Source: Eubacterium sp. (GTDB lineage: Bacteria > Bacillota > Clostridia > Lachnospirales > Lachnospiraceae). From it: a DNA stretch of 37,186 bases. Under the pieces are notes generated by a model. That model did no database searches. It was not told the origin of the DNA and saw nothing but the letters and a program-made list of their open reading frames with translations. Shown here piece by piece: positions 7,747 to 16,908 of this stretch. The translations under genes and the position numbers were made by a program. The stretch covers positions 1-37,186 of the forward strand of contig JALFIK010000024.1 of the NCBI GenBank assembly GCA_022776205.1. Reading direction: 5' to 3'. Each line of letters opens with the position of its first letter. Position 1 is the first letter of the stretch.

Positions 7747-8592
7747 ATGAAAAGTAAATTAATGAGAACCACAGTCATTCTGCTTTTTGCTGCCGGCTTA
7801 CTTATTTTTAATTATCCGGTGCTAAGCAGCCTGTATAATCAGATTCAACAGAATAAGCTCATGGATGCTTATGATACCAAGGTAGGTACCATGAGTGAGG
7901 CGGATAAAAAGAAATATCTGAAGGAAGCAGCGATTTATAATAAGAAACTGGCAGAGCAGAGAGTGCAATTATCAGATGCCTTTTCTGAGGAAGGAGAAAA
8001 AAAGGATGCGCGGTATGATAAAGTGCTTGCCATTGATAAAAGTGGTGTGTTGGGAAGCATAGAGATACCGAGGATTTCCCTGTATCTTCCCATTTATCAC
8101 GGAACTTCTTCTGAAGTTCTTGAGAGGGGAATCGGTCATCTGGAGGGGACATCCTTCCCGGTGGGAGGAGAGAATACTCATGCCGTTCTTACGGGACACA
8201 GGGGACTGCCAAGTGCAGAATTATTTTCAAATCTTGATCAGATAAAGAAACAGGATATATTTTATATTCATATTCTGGGAGAAACACTGGCCTATAAGGT
8301 GTTTTCTGTTGAGACGGTTGAACCGTCGCAGACGGATCATCTGGTCGTGGAAAAAGGACAGGATCTTGTTACACTTGTCACCTGTACACCTTACGGTGTA
8401 AATACTCACAGGCTTTTGATTCATGGTTACAGGATCCCTTATAAAGAACCTGCGAAGAAAAATACAGTGAAAGAGAATCTCTGGAAATGGATCTGGAAAC
8501 AGAAGACATTTTTAGTTTCCATCCTCATTGTTCTTTTGGCAGTATTGTTTGAGATGGCACAACTGGTTAAGAAACGCCGAAAAAAAGCTTGA
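7747..8592 (+). CDS. srtC: Class C (pilin-polymerising) sortase
   Basis: The 281-residue protein has an N-terminal membrane anchor (about 8-28), the extracellular sortase barrel, and a second C-terminal membrane helix (about 252-271) ending in a KKRRKKA tail, the double-anchor layout of class C sortases. Catalytic residues are H151 (in LTGHRG), C213 (in LVTCTPYG) and R222 (in HRLLIHGYR). Class C enzymes cut a sorting signal and join pilin subunits by lysine isopeptide bonds. Their N-terminal lid usually carries a DPF/DPW motif at the active site; here the matching place appears to read DAF (in QLSDAFSEEG). The pilin gene follows after 16 bp with its own AGGAGG, so the two form a minimal pilus operon. 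Confidence 0.93.
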   Translation: MKSKLMRTTVILLFAAGLLIFNYPVLSSLYNQIQQNKLMDAYDTKVGTMSEADKKKYLKEAAIYNKKLAEQRVQLSDAFSEEGEKKDARYDKVLAIDKSGVLGSIEIPRISLYLPIYHGTSSEVLERGIGHLEGTSFPVGGENTHAVLTGHRGLPSAELFSNLDQIKKQDIFYIHILGETLAYKVFSVETVEPSQTDHLVVEKGQDLVTLVTCTPYGVNTHRLLIHGYRIPYKEPAKKNTVKENLWKWIWKQKTFLVSILIVLLAVLFEMAQLVKKRRKKA

Positions 8593-8608
8593 AGAAGGAG
8601 GTAAATGA

Positions 8609-10078
8609 ATGAAAAAAATTTTTACGAAATGGAAAGCCTGTTTTCTGGCAATTGCAGCAATCGTATCAATGTTACTCGGGATGATCGTTCCGACCCAGGC
8701 GGAGGAAACCTATGACAAGGATAAAACAGGGAGTATTACCCTCACATTAAATGATCTGGGAACAGATAAAGGCAATGTATCATTTTCCCTTTATCAGGTT
8801 GGAGATCTTGAGGAAAGTAACTCTGTTTCTTTCCGGCTGAAAGATAGTCTTGCCAAAAGTGGAGTGGATCTCCATAAGATCACATCGGCACAGGCCAACG
8901 TGGAGAGTGCAAAGAAACTCGTTCATGTGATTAAGGATGTGGGAATTAAGGCAGATAAAACAGTCGCAACAGACACAGTCGGAGTGGCAGTCTTTCCGAA
9001 TCTGTCTCAGGCCATGTATCTGATTGTTCAGTCAGGTCCTTCTGCTTACGGAACGGTTGATCCGTTTCTTGTGGCGGTTCCTTATATGGAGGATGGAAAG
9101 AATTGGATTTATGATGTGAAGGTTAGTCCGAAAGGACAAAAGAATGAGAGTATTACCCGTTCTCTCACCGTGACAAAGAAGCTGTATTATACAGATTCTA
9201 CGGGAAATACATATAAGATTCAGCCGGCAGATGACAGCTTTTATGTTGGCCTGTTCTGTGATGAGAGCGGAACAATCCCTTATCAGAAGGATTACCTGAA
9301 AAAACTCCATTTTCAGGGAACAAGCAGTGAATCTGCAACTTATGAGAATCTGCCAAAGGGAATTTATTATTTGTATGAGACGGATGAGAAGGGAACACCA
9401 ATTGCTTTTGATCAGAAACAAAATGATAAATTCGGACGACCATTTAAATGCGTCATTGGTGATGGAGACGTTGAAAGTGGAAGTAATCAGATAGAAATGG
9501 ATGTTTCCGGAGAGAAGAGTATTACGCTGAGCAATATTTTTTATAAATTACCGGATCAATACCTCATCGAGGGCGATCTTTCCATTAAGAAGTTAGTGAG
9601 AAAAGACGGAGAAGAGACGACGACCGATGATACATTCTATGCTTCTGTCTATAAGAAAACCAGTGATACGGATTCAGAGCTTGTTACAGTTGTTGAACTG
9701 AAACAAAATGATACAGTTACGGTTCCGGTGCCTCTGGATGAAGGAAAGAAAACGACCTTCATTATTGAGGAGACAGATAAGGACGGCAATGAGCTGGATC
9801 CTGATAATTTTGCATATAAAGTAAGTGGTGAGGGTGAGGTAGTCCTTTCCATGGATCAGACAACAGGATCTATTACATTGAAAAATACCGTTAAGGATAA
9901 GGATGATTCCGAAGAAGAGACAACAGATGATAAAGAGGATACAACAGGTTCAACGAAGAAGTCAAAGTCCGGGAAAACCGGTGACCAGACTCCGATCGGA
10001 ACCTGGATTGCCGTTGCGGTAATCGCGCTGCTTCTGGTAGTCTTTATCGTGATGAGAAAACGTAAAAGTAATAAATAG
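8609..10078 (+). CDS. SpaA/CnaB-type major pilin with non-canonical sorting signal
   Basis: The 489-residue protein has a signal peptide (hydrophobic 10-28, TQAEE cleavage region), an N-terminal domain (about 35-180), then two CnaB-like domains: one from LTVTKKLYY (about 186-310) with an E-box-like LPKGIYYLYETD (E257), one from LSIKKLVRKDGE (about 325-430) with FIIEETDKDG (E387/E388). Lysines after LTV/LSI and the E-box glutamates are candidates for intramolecular isopeptide bonds. A Thr/Asp/Glu-rich stalk (about 430-455) leads to SGKTGD (454-459), a membrane helix (about 465-482) and an RKRKSNK tail. SGKTG replaces LPxTG. As the only pilin beside a class C sortase, it is probably the shaft subunit. 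Confidence 0.88.
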   Translation: MKKIFTKWKACFLAIAAIVSMLLGMIVPTQAEETYDKDKTGSITLTLNDLGTDKGNVSFSLYQVGDLEESNSVSFRLKDSLAKSGVDLHKITSAQANVESAKKLVHVIKDVGIKADKTVATDTVGVAVFPNLSQAMYLIVQSGPSAYGTVDPFLVAVPYMEDGKNWIYDVKVSPKGQKNESITRSLTVTKKLYYTDSTGNTYKIQPADDSFYVGLFCDESGTIPYQKDYLKKLHFQGTSSESATYENLPKGIYYLYETDEKGTPIAFDQKQNDKFGRPFKCVIGDGDVESGSNQIEMDVSGEKSITLSNIFYKLPDQYLIEGDLSIKKLVRKDGEETTTDDTFYASVYKKTSDTDSELVTVVELKQNDTVTVPVPLDEGKKTTFIIEETDKDGNELDPDNFAYKVSGEGEVVLSMDQTTGSITLKNTVKDKDDSEEETTDDKEDTTGSTKKSKSGKTGDQTPIGTWIAVAVIALLLVVFIVMRKRKSNK

Positions 10079-10087
10079 TTTGAAATA

Positions 10088-10117
10088 GGCAGCTCCCAGG
10101 TGGAACTGCCTTTGTTC
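10088..10117 (+). terminator. Terminator after the pilin gene
   Basis: GGCAG-C-TCC (10088-10096) pairs with GGA-A-CTGCC (10102-10110) around CAGGT, followed by TTTGTTCTTT. One mismatch in the stem. Confidence 0.7.
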
Positions 10118-10245
10118 TTTGATGGGAAATTTTTCTGTTTTCTGTTATTAAAAAAGTGCAGACACGAGAAGTCTTTCTTCCTGTAGTTCTTAGATTTCCA
10201 TACATACAAAATAATTTTGAAAACTAAAATTTTTTTATATAAAGG

Positions 10246-10274
10246 TTGACTTAAGGGAGAATGAGTGATAAATT
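10246..10274 (+). promoter_or_regulatory. Promoter of ridA
   Basis: TTGACT (10246-10251), 17 bp, TAAATT (10269-10274), with an A/T-rich stretch upstream. Start of transcription would be near 10281, about 32 bases before the ATG. Confidence 0.65.
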
Positions 10275-10312
10275 ATTATTGTAATAAAAAATAATTAAGG
10301 AAAGGTTGATGA

Positions 10313-10702
10313 ATGATGAAAAAAATTTTAAGTACAGATCAGGCACCACAGGCAATCGGACCGTACTCTCAGGGAGTAGATACAGGAAATCTTTTATTCC
10401 TTTCCGGTCAGATTCCAATCTGTCCTGAGAAGGGTGATATTGTTGCAACAGATATTGAAGGACAGACAAAACAGTCTCTTGAAAATGTGAAAGCTGTTCT
10501 TGCATCTGCAGGATGTACGATGGATAACGTTGTGAAAACCACAGTATTTTTAAAAGATATTGCAGACTTCGGGAAAATGAATGAAGTTTATGCTACCTAT
10601 TTCAGTGAAGGAAATTATCCGTCAAGATCTGCCGTTCAGGTTGGAGCTCTGCCAAAGGGTGCTTTAGTTGAGATTGAAGTTGTTGCGTTAAAGAATAATT
10701 AA
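10313..10702 (+). CDS. ridA: RidA family enamine/imine deaminase
   Basis: The 129-residue protein is a typical small trimeric RidA (YjgF/YER057c/UK114): it begins with the APQAIGPYSQGVDTGNLLFLSGQIP signature area and has the key arginine in YPSRSAVQVGALPKGALVEIEVVA. RidA hydrolyses 2-aminoacrylate and related imines released by PLP-dependent lyases to the keto acid and ammonia. That suits the neighbourhood, where YgeX should make 2-aminoacrylate on the way to pyruvate. Two ATGs in tandem (10313 and 10316) both fit the SD AAGGAAAGG; I kept the first. It is a monocistronic unit with its own promoter and terminator. Confidence 0.95.
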   Translation: MMKKILSTDQAPQAIGPYSQGVDTGNLLFLSGQIPICPEKGDIVATDIEGQTKQSLENVKAVLASAGCTMDNVVKTTVFLKDIADFGKMNEVYATYFSEGNYPSRSAVQVGALPKGALVEIEVVALKNN

Positions 10703-10720
10703 TATTATACATTAGGATGG

Positions 10721-10746
10721 AAAAGAGCCTTTCGGGGCTCTTTTTC
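10721..10746 (+). terminator. Terminator after ridA
   Basis: AAAAGAGCC (10721-10729) pairs with GGCTCTTTT (10736-10744) around TTTCGG, then a further T-run. Confidence 0.85.
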
Positions 10747-10820
10747 TGTGTCAGAAAATGTTCCATTTTCCGGCATGGAAAGACCTTTCGGGGAGAGGTA
10801 CATTTCAAAGGAGAAAAAGA

Positions 10821-11996
10821 ATGTCAGCAATAGAAAATTGTAAATCAGCAGAAGAACTTACAGCCGAACTGATTCGAATTCAGAGCACGAATCCGGGCAC
10901 CGGTGAGCGGGAGATGAGAGAGGCTGTGGAATTATTTTTAAAAGGTTGTGATGTGCAAATTATTGAGGATGAGGTAGAGCCAGACCGGAAAAATGTGATT
11001 GCCACGCTCCCGGGAGATGAAAAGAAACCTGCTCTCGTCTGGATTTGTCATATGGATACGGTTGTGGAAGGAGAGGGATGGACGAGGGAACCCTTTGGGG
11101 GGAAGACAGAAGGAGAAAGAATTTATGGACGGGGTTCCTGTGATATGAAGTCCGGGCTTTCCTGTGCCCTCATGGTCTTTAGACGGGTGGCACAGGAAGT
11201 GGAGAAAGGAAAGAAAATGAAACGTTCTCTTCGAATGATCTGTACGGTGGATGAAGAAGGGGATATGAAAGGAGTAGATCACCTGATTGACAGGGGATAT
11301 GTCACAAAAGAGGATTATGTTCTTGACATGGAACCGACCGGAGGGGAAATCCAGATGGCACATAAAGGGCGTTTCTGGGTAGAATTGTCTGTCCATGGAA
11401 TTACGGCTCATGCCAGTAAACCAGAAGAAGGTGCGGATGCCATTGCAGCTGCAGCAAAAATTATTACTAAAATCAGAGAAAAGGTAGAAGAGTTTCCGGT
11501 GTCTGATAAAGAGATGGGAAAGACTACGGTTACTTTTGGACAGATTCAGGGGGGCTATCAGCCTTATGTCGTACCGGACGAATGTAAAATCTGGATGGAT
11601 TTTCGTCTGGCACCGCCGGTTACCGAAGAGGAGATGCTTAACATTACAGAAGAAACCTGTGAAAGTGTAAGAAAAGAAATCCATGGAATACGGACAGAAT
11701 ACCAAATCACTGGAAATCGCCCTTTTGTGGAGAAAAATGAAGAATCCGTTTTACTTGAAAATCTACGGAAAGCGGTTTATGAAGTGACCGGAGAAAAAAA
11801 GAAAGCAGGGGTATTCCCCGGTTATACAGATTCGGCAGTGATTGCGGGAAGGCTTGGAAACAGGGAGTGTATGTCCTATGGTCCGGGTGATCTAAAATAT
11901 GCACATAAACCGGATGAATTTGTTGAAAAAGAGGATATCAGACGATGTGAAGAAGTAATGGAATATCTGGTAAGGGAAATGTGTATGGAAAATTAG
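10821..11996 (+). CDS. M20 family metallopeptidase/deacylase (ArgE/DapE/CPG2-like)
   Basis: The 391-residue protein shows the di-zinc M20 ligand set: H and D in WICHMDTVVEG, bridging D in GRGSCDMKSG, catalytic E-E in TVDEEGDM, the acid in LDMEPTG, and the late H in KYAHKPDE. A dimerisation lid domain lies in the middle (after HKGRFWVELSVHG). These enzymes remove N-acyl groups or cut dipeptides, carbamoyl-type amides or glutamate. The substrate is not evident. The start at 10821 follows AAAGGAGA; an in-frame ATG at 10758 overlaps the preceding terminator region and lacks a good SD. It lies next to the urate/diaminopropionate genes and converges on arcC, so a supporting hydrolase role is possible but unproven. 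Confidence 0.85.
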   Translation: MSAIENCKSAEELTAELIRIQSTNPGTGEREMREAVELFLKGCDVQIIEDEVEPDRKNVIATLPGDEKKPALVWICHMDTVVEGEGWTREPFGGKTEGERIYGRGSCDMKSGLSCALMVFRRVAQEVEKGKKMKRSLRMICTVDEEGDMKGVDHLIDRGYVTKEDYVLDMEPTGGEIQMAHKGRFWVELSVHGITAHASKPEEGADAIAAAAKIITKIREKVEEFPVSDKEMGKTTVTFGQIQGGYQPYVVPDECKIWMDFRLAPPVTEEEMLNITEETCESVRKEIHGIRTEYQITGNRPFVEKNEESVLLENLRKAVYEVTGEKKKAGVFPGYTDSAVIAGRLGNRECMSYGPGDLKYAHKPDEFVEKEDIRRCEEVMEYLVREMCMEN

Positions 11997-12008
11997 GAAA
12001 GGAAAAAG

Positions 12009-12046
12009 AAACCGTCTGCAGATGAAGCAATTTCTGCAGACGGTTT
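12009..12046. terminator. Bidirectional terminator between the M20 gene and arcC
   Basis: AAACCGTCTGCAGA (12009-12022) pairs perfectly with TCTGCAGACGGTTT (12033-12046). T-rich flanks on both strands serve both convergent operons. Confidence 0.88.
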
Positions 12047-12068
12047 TCGTGATATAAAAGAGGATGGA

Positions 12069-13013
12069 TTAAAGATGGAAGGCAGTACCGGTCTCTCCGC
12101 GGATGGCATCTCTTGCCTTTTCAAGAAGAGTGATCACAGCGGTACGCCCCGGCTTTGACCCGGCAAAGTCAACAGCTGCCTGCACCTTTGGTAACATCGA
12201 TCCAGGAGCAAAGTGTCCTTCATTGATATATTGTTTTGCTTCTTTAACAGAAATGTCGGAAAGAAGTTTTTCTTCCGGTGTTCCGAAGTTAAGGGCTACC
12301 TTTTCTACTGCAGTGAGAATGATAAGGTAATCTGCATCAAGCTCTTTTGCAAGAAGACAGCTTGCGAAATCCTTATCAATTACGGCCCCGACACCCTTTA
12401 AATGATTTCCATGTCTCACAACGGGAATCCCTCCGCCTCCGCAGGCAATGACGAGGTTTTTGTCATTGACCATGGTACGGATCGTGTCAATTTCCACAAT
12501 CTCTGCAGGTTTTGGGGAGGCAACAACACGACGGTAACCTCTTCCGGCATCTTCTACCATAGTGTAGTGGAATTCTTTTTCTAAATTTTGGGCCTGCTCT
12601 TTTGTATAGAATTTTCCAATCGGTTTGGAAAGGTGATCAAAAGCAGGATCATCCGGGTCAACGCGTACCTGTGTGATCATGGTGGCAACCGGGATATCCG
12701 TCATATTACGATTCATGAGTTCCTCGCGGAGTGCGTTTTGCAGATCGTAGCCAATATAAGCCTGGCTCATAGCAACGCAGACCGACAGAGGGATGTTTGG
12801 CTGATCAGGATCTTCGTTACGCAGGGCGAGCATGGCGTTGTTTACCATGCCAACCTGCGGACCGTTACCGTGGGTTACCACAACCTCACAGCCTTCTTCG
12901 ATTAAATCGACGATGGCGCGGGCTGTGATTTTTACGGCATTCATCTGATCGGCAAGTGTGTTTCCCAGAGCGTTACCACCTAAAGCAATAACAATTCTTT
13001 TTTTCTTTGCCAT
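12069..13013 (-). CDS. arcC: Carbamate kinase
   Basis: The 314-residue protein is full length. It has the glycine-rich start IVIALGGNALG, the THGNGPQVG loop, CGGGGIPV and the IDKDFASCLLA region of the amino acid kinase fold. It converts carbamoyl phosphate plus ADP to ATP plus carbamate, which breaks down to CO2 and ammonia. There is no arcA or arcB here; instead it is last in the operon after ygeW, a carbamoyltransferase. The simplest reading is that YgeW releases carbamoyl phosphate and ArcC harvests it as ATP, giving the operon its energy yield. The upstream GGGGGG run (13025-13030) is an odd but possible ribosome-binding site. Confidence 0.96.
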   Translation of the reverse strand: MAKKKRIVIALGGNALGNTLADQMNAVKITARAIVDLIEEGCEVVVTHGNGPQVGMVNNAMLALRNEDPDQPNIPLSVCVAMSQAYIGYDLQNALREELMNRNMTDIPVATMITQVRVDPDDPAFDHLSKPIGKFYTKEQAQNLEKEFHYTMVEDAGRGYRRVVASPKPAEIVEIDTIRTMVNDKNLVIACGGGGIPVVRHGNHLKGVGAVIDKDFASCLLAKELDADYLIILTAVEKVALNFGTPEEKLLSDISVKEAKQYINEGHFAPGSMLPKVQAAVDFAGSKPGRTAVITLLEKARDAIRGETGTAFHL

Positions 13014-13037
13014 GATGAAATATACCCCCCTGTAATA

Positions 13038-14231
13038 TTATTCAAATACTCGTGGAGTAGATTTTTCTTCCAGTTTCTTTAAAACAGCTGCCGGATCTTT
13101 GAATTTAGCAAGGAAGATCATTGCAGCGATAATGTATGGCTTGTAGCTTGCTTCTTTGTATAACGGATCTCTGTAACGATCAAATACGGATGCATCTACT
13201 TCACCGGATTCACAGCTTACACCGGTAATATCTGCAGGCAGGCAGTGCATGTAAAGCGCTTGTCCGTTTTTCGTTGTTGCCATGAGTTCTTCGGTACATG
13301 CCCAGTCTTTATGCTGTGCATTTTGTGCGAGCAGTTCTTTTTCCAGTGCCTCGATACCTTCTGTATCACCGTTCCCGTAAAGCTCCGTACGTTTTTCCAT
13401 GGCAGCAAACGGAGCCCAGCTCTTTGGATATACAATATCAGCATCTTTGAAAGCTTCTGCCATGCTATTTGTTTTCGTGAAGGATCCGCCGGATTTTTCT
13501 GCGTTTGCTCTGGCAACGTCTTCTACTTCAGGGAATACTTCGTATCCTTCCGGATGAGCAAGAACCACATCCATACCAAAGCGGGTCATCAGTCCGATAA
13601 TTCCCTGAGGTACGGATAACGGCTTTCCGTAGGAAGGAGAGTAAGCCCATGTCATGGCAATCTTTTTTCCTTTTAAATTCTCTACACCGCCAAATTCATG
13701 AATAATGTGGAGCATGTCGGCCATGGCCTGTGTTGGATGATCGATGTCACACTGTAAATTTACAAGGGTAGGTTTCTGCTCTAAGATACCATCTTTATTT
13801 CCCTGTGTAACAGCGTCAACGACTTCATGCATGTATTTGTTTCCTTTTCCGATGTACATATCATCGCGGATTCCGATTACGTCAGCCATAAAGGAAATCA
13901 TGTTCGCTGTTTCACGCACAGTTTCACCATGGGCAACCTGGGATTTTCCTTCATCTAAATCCTGAACTTCCAGACCTAAAAGGTTGCAGGCAGAAGCGAA
14001 GGAAAAACGGGTTCTTGTGGAGTTGTCACGGAATAAGGAAATTCCGAGGCCACTCTCAAATACTTTTGTGGAGATGTTATTTTCTCTCATATAACGAAGC
14101 GCATCTGCCAGAGTAAAGACAGCCTCGATCTCATCATCTGTCTTTTCCCAGGTAAGGAAGAAATCTCCATTGTACATATCCTTAAAGTTTAATTTATTTA
14201 ATTTATCGATATAAGTCTGTAATGTTTTCAT
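13038..14231 (-). CDS. ygeW: Knotted carbamoyltransferase YgeW
   Basis: The 397-residue protein belongs to the transcarbamylase family, YgeW branch. The carbamoyl-phosphate loop reads FRDNSTRTRFSF, with HPTQAMADM and the HCLPADI motif further on. The length and N-terminal TYIDKLNKLNFKDMYNGDF fit YgeW rather than ornithine or aspartate transcarbamylase. The physiological substrate is not settled. In this operon it lies between ygeY and arcC, so it most likely runs backwards: phosphorolysis of a ureido compound (for example a carbamoylated diaminopropionate) to carbamoyl phosphate and the amine. The arcC start lies 24 bp downstream. Confidence 0.93.
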   Translation of the reverse strand: MKTLQTYIDKLNKLNFKDMYNGDFFLTWEKTDDEIEAVFTLADALRYMRENNISTKVFESGLGISLFRDNSTRTRFSFASACNLLGLEVQDLDEGKSQVAHGETVRETANMISFMADVIGIRDDMYIGKGNKYMHEVVDAVTQGNKDGILEQKPTLVNLQCDIDHPTQAMADMLHIIHEFGGVENLKGKKIAMTWAYSPSYGKPLSVPQGIIGLMTRFGMDVVLAHPEGYEVFPEVEDVARANAEKSGGSFTKTNSMAEAFKDADIVYPKSWAPFAAMEKRTELYGNGDTEGIEALEKELLAQNAQHKDWACTEELMATTKNGQALYMHCLPADITGVSCESGEVDASVFDRYRDPLYKEASYKPYIIAAMIFLAKFKDPAAVLKKLEEKSTPRVFE

Positions 14232-14281
14232 TATAAATCCTCCTGAAATATTTATATGTATTAAAAGCAGTTAAGAAATAA

Positions 14282-15595
14282 TTATTTTGCATACTGAGTC
14301 GGAAGTGCGGCGTATACGGCAGCGCAGGTTACAAGATCCTGTTTCCATGTTTTTTCGTTCGGAGCATGAGCCTGTGCTTCGGCACCAGGACCAAAGCCGA
14401 TGCAAGGAATGTTGTTTCTTCCCATGATGGAAACACCATTTGTGGAGAAAGTCCATTTGTCTGTTAACGGGCGGGCCTGTCTCATGGCCAGTGTTTCCGG
14501 TGCACCGATTCTCTTATCTCCGTAAAGTCCCTTGTAAGCCGCTTCTAATGCCTTGGTTACCTTGTGATCTTCCGGAATTGCCCAGGTTGGGAAGTAGCAT
14601 TCAATCTCGTAAACACATCCGGTGTAGGAAGGACGGTCATAGTTGTACATGGAAACAGTAACGTCGTCTCCGTATTTTTTTACACTTGGAAGAGCACGGA
14701 TTTCATCAAGACAGCTTTCCCATGTTTCCCCGAAAGTCATACGACGGTCAAGGGAGATAGAACAGGAGTCTGCAACTGCACAACGACTTGGTGAAGTGTA
14801 GAAAATCTGGGAAGTTGTTACGGTTCCGCGACCAAGGAAACGGGCTTCCTTCCAGTCTTTGTTGTATTTTGGATCAAGCATTTTTACAAGGCCTTTGATC
14901 TCTGTGCCGTCTTCTGCGTCATTTTCATTTAACGCACGGATATCCTGAAGAATGTCTGCCATTTTGTAGATTGCATTATCTCCTCGTTCCGGAGCGGAAC
15001 CGTGGCAGGAAACCCCTTTGACATCAACACGGATTTCCATACGTCCACGTTGTCCTCTGTAAATTCCTCCGTCGGTTGGCTCTGTGGAAACAACGAATTC
15101 CGGACGGATTTTATCTTCATTAATAATGTACTGCCAGCAAAGACCGTCACAATCCTCTTCCTGTACGGTACCGACAACCATGATTTTGTACCCGTCAGGG
15201 ATTAAGTTGAGATCTTTCATGATTTTTGCACCGTATACAGCGGAAACAATACCGCCACACTGATCGGAAACACCCCGGCCGCCGATTTCTGTCTCTGTCT
15301 CATAGCCCTCATATGGATCAAATTCCCAGTTGTCAATGTTTCCGATACCTACTGTATCAATGTGGGCATCATAGGCAATAATCTGGTCGCCCGTACCCAT
15401 AAAACCGATGACATTTCCCTGCGGATCAATGTTTACTTCGTCAAAACCGACTTTTTCCATCTCGGCAGCGATGGTTTCGATGTGAGCCTTCTCATCACAG
15501 CTTTCTCCCGGATTCTTAACGATTGCCCGTAAGAAAGCGGTCATGTCTTTTTCATATCCTTTTGCAGCTTCTTTTACTTTATCAAAATCAAACAT
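14282..15595 (-). CDS. ygeY: YgeY family M20 metal-dependent hydrolase
   Basis: The 437-residue protein has the M20 metal ligand pattern: AYDAHIDTVG (H, D), GRGVSDQCGG (D), TVQEEDCDG (E-E), VVSTEPTDGG (E) and the late AQAHAPNE (H). A lid domain follows RGQRGRMEIRVDVKGVSCHGS. YgeY proteins are linked by conserved neighbourhood to ygeX and ygeW. The reaction is not established; hydrolysis of an amide or ureido intermediate derived from the opened purine ring is the natural guess. It lies between ygeX and ygeW with short gaps and an AGGAGG before its ATG. It is only a distant relative of the M20 protein at 10821, which has a different length and spacing. Confidence 0.92.
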   Translation of the reverse strand: MFDFDKVKEAAKGYEKDMTAFLRAIVKNPGESCDEKAHIETIAAEMEKVGFDEVNIDPQGNVIGFMGTGDQIIAYDAHIDTVGIGNIDNWEFDPYEGYETETEIGGRGVSDQCGGIVSAVYGAKIMKDLNLIPDGYKIMVVGTVQEEDCDGLCWQYIINEDKIRPEFVVSTEPTDGGIYRGQRGRMEIRVDVKGVSCHGSAPERGDNAIYKMADILQDIRALNENDAEDGTEIKGLVKMLDPKYNKDWKEARFLGRGTVTTSQIFYTSPSRCAVADSCSISLDRRMTFGETWESCLDEIRALPSVKKYGDDVTVSMYNYDRPSYTGCVYEIECYFPTWAIPEDHKVTKALEAAYKGLYGDKRIGAPETLAMRQARPLTDKWTFSTNGVSIMGRNNIPCIGFGPGAEAQAHAPNEKTWKQDLVTCAAVYAALPTQYAK

Positions 15596-15622
15596 TATTC
15601 GAATTCCTCCTGTAAAATGATT

Positions 15623-16870
15623 CTATTTTAAATCTTCAAATGGTTCTTTTTCTGTTCCGCATAATCCTTCCCATGTGATTTCATGATAGCGGTCCGGGTC
15701 GGTATCGCCCTCGGAAGAAACGAGGAGAACCTGCGAGTTTTCATCCAGTTTTAATGCATCCTTTAAATCTTTGTATTCCGGTTTTGTCATGATGGCATGG
15801 AGAAGTCCCATGGTTACGGATCCGGATTCCCCAGAGATGACCTGTTTATCCCCGCGGAGAGGACAGCCGTAAATTCTTGTTCCGTTTGCGCTTACCCAGT
15901 CCGGACAGGAAACAAAAGCACTGGCATGGTTTCTTAAAATATCCCAGGAAACAGTATTGGCTTCCCCACAGGCAAGCCCTGCCATGATGGTGAGCATGTC
16001 ACCGTCGACATCCACGCGGCTTCCGTCGGCTTTCACAGCGGAACGGTACAGACAGTCTGCCGCATTGGCCTCCGTGACAACCATGACTGGCGGATTCTCC
16101 TTAAACCGGTTTGCAAAATATCCGATCACTGCACCGGCAAGAGAGCCGACACCGGCCTGGATGAAAATGTGGGTTGGACGGCATCCGTCTTCTTCTAATT
16201 GTCTGTCCGCTTCCATGGCCAGGGTCCCGTATCCCTGCATGATCCAGGTAGGAATTTTTTCATATCCTTCCCATGCAGTATCCTGTACCATAATGCCGCG
16301 GGTTGTTTCTTCGGCTTCTTTTGCGGCTTTTCTTACGCAGTCATCATAGTTAAGATTCTCAATGGTGACTTCCGCATTTTCTTTTGCGATGTTATTAAGA
16401 CGGGTCTGGGTAGTTCCCTTAGGCATTCTTACGACACATTTTTGTCCAAGTTTGTTTGCTGCCCAGGCGACGCCACGTCCATGGTTTCCATCGGTGGCAG
16501 TAAAGAAGGTTGCCTGTCCGAATTCCTCTCTTAATTTATCGGAAGTCAGAACAGAATAAGGAACTTCACTGACGTCTTTGCCAAGTTCATCGGCAATGCA
16601 TCTTGCAATCGCATAAGAACCGCCAAGTACTTTGAAAGCATTTAACCCGAAACGATAGGACTCATCTTTCACATATACGCTTTTTAATCCCAGGTAATCT
16701 GCCAGATTGGAAAGCTTCGTAAGAGGAGTGACGTTATACTGGGGGAAACTTTTGTGAAAATTTCCGGCTTTGATCATCTCTTCTTTTGACATGTTCTTTA
16801 CCTGGACATCATCACTTTTTGCAATGTGATTGAGTGTCCATTTAATCTGTTTGTCTGCTAAATGACTCAT
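15623..16870 (-). CDS. ygeX: Diaminopropionate ammonia-lyase
   Basis: This fold-type II PLP enzyme splits 2,3-diaminopropionate to pyruvate and two ammonia molecules. Visible hallmarks are the PLP lysine K80 in RFGLNAFKVLGG, TDGNHGRGVAWAA, and the phosphate-binding glycine region QAGVGSLAGAV. From the ATG at 16870 the product is 415 residues. A TTG at 16879 is in frame but only 3 bp from AGGAGG (16882-16887), too close, so I chose the ATG 12 bp away. It is the second gene of the minus-strand operon after the regulator. The intermediate 2-aminoacrylate links it to RidA at 10313. Confidence 0.96.
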   Translation of the reverse strand: MSHLADKQIKWTLNHIAKSDDVQVKNMSKEEMIKAGNFHKSFPQYNVTPLTKLSNLADYLGLKSVYVKDESYRFGLNAFKVLGGSYAIARCIADELGKDVSEVPYSVLTSDKLREEFGQATFFTATDGNHGRGVAWAANKLGQKCVVRMPKGTTQTRLNNIAKENAEVTIENLNYDDCVRKAAKEAEETTRGIMVQDTAWEGYEKIPTWIMQGYGTLAMEADRQLEEDGCRPTHIFIQAGVGSLAGAVIGYFANRFKENPPVMVVTEANAADCLYRSAVKADGSRVDVDGDMLTIMAGLACGEANTVSWDILRNHASAFVSCPDWVSANGTRIYGCPLRGDKQVISGESGSVTMGLLHAIMTKPEYKDLKDALKLDENSQVLLVSSEGDTDPDRYHEITWEGLCGTEKEPFEDLK

Positions 16871-16908
16871 AGTTATCAAAATCCTCCTGAAAATTAAGTA
16901 AGATAAAT

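Noticed and set aside
10758..10820. N-terminal extension of the M20 protein
   Set aside because: The early ATG lacks a good SD and is not part of the conserved domain; AAAGGAGA before 10821 fixes the start.
10938..11705. 255-residue open frame antisense to the M20 gene
   Set aside because: Shadow of the clear M20 reading frame, with no family motif.
16871..16879. TTG start of YgeX
   Set aside because: Only 3 bp from the SD; the ATG at 16870 is better placed.
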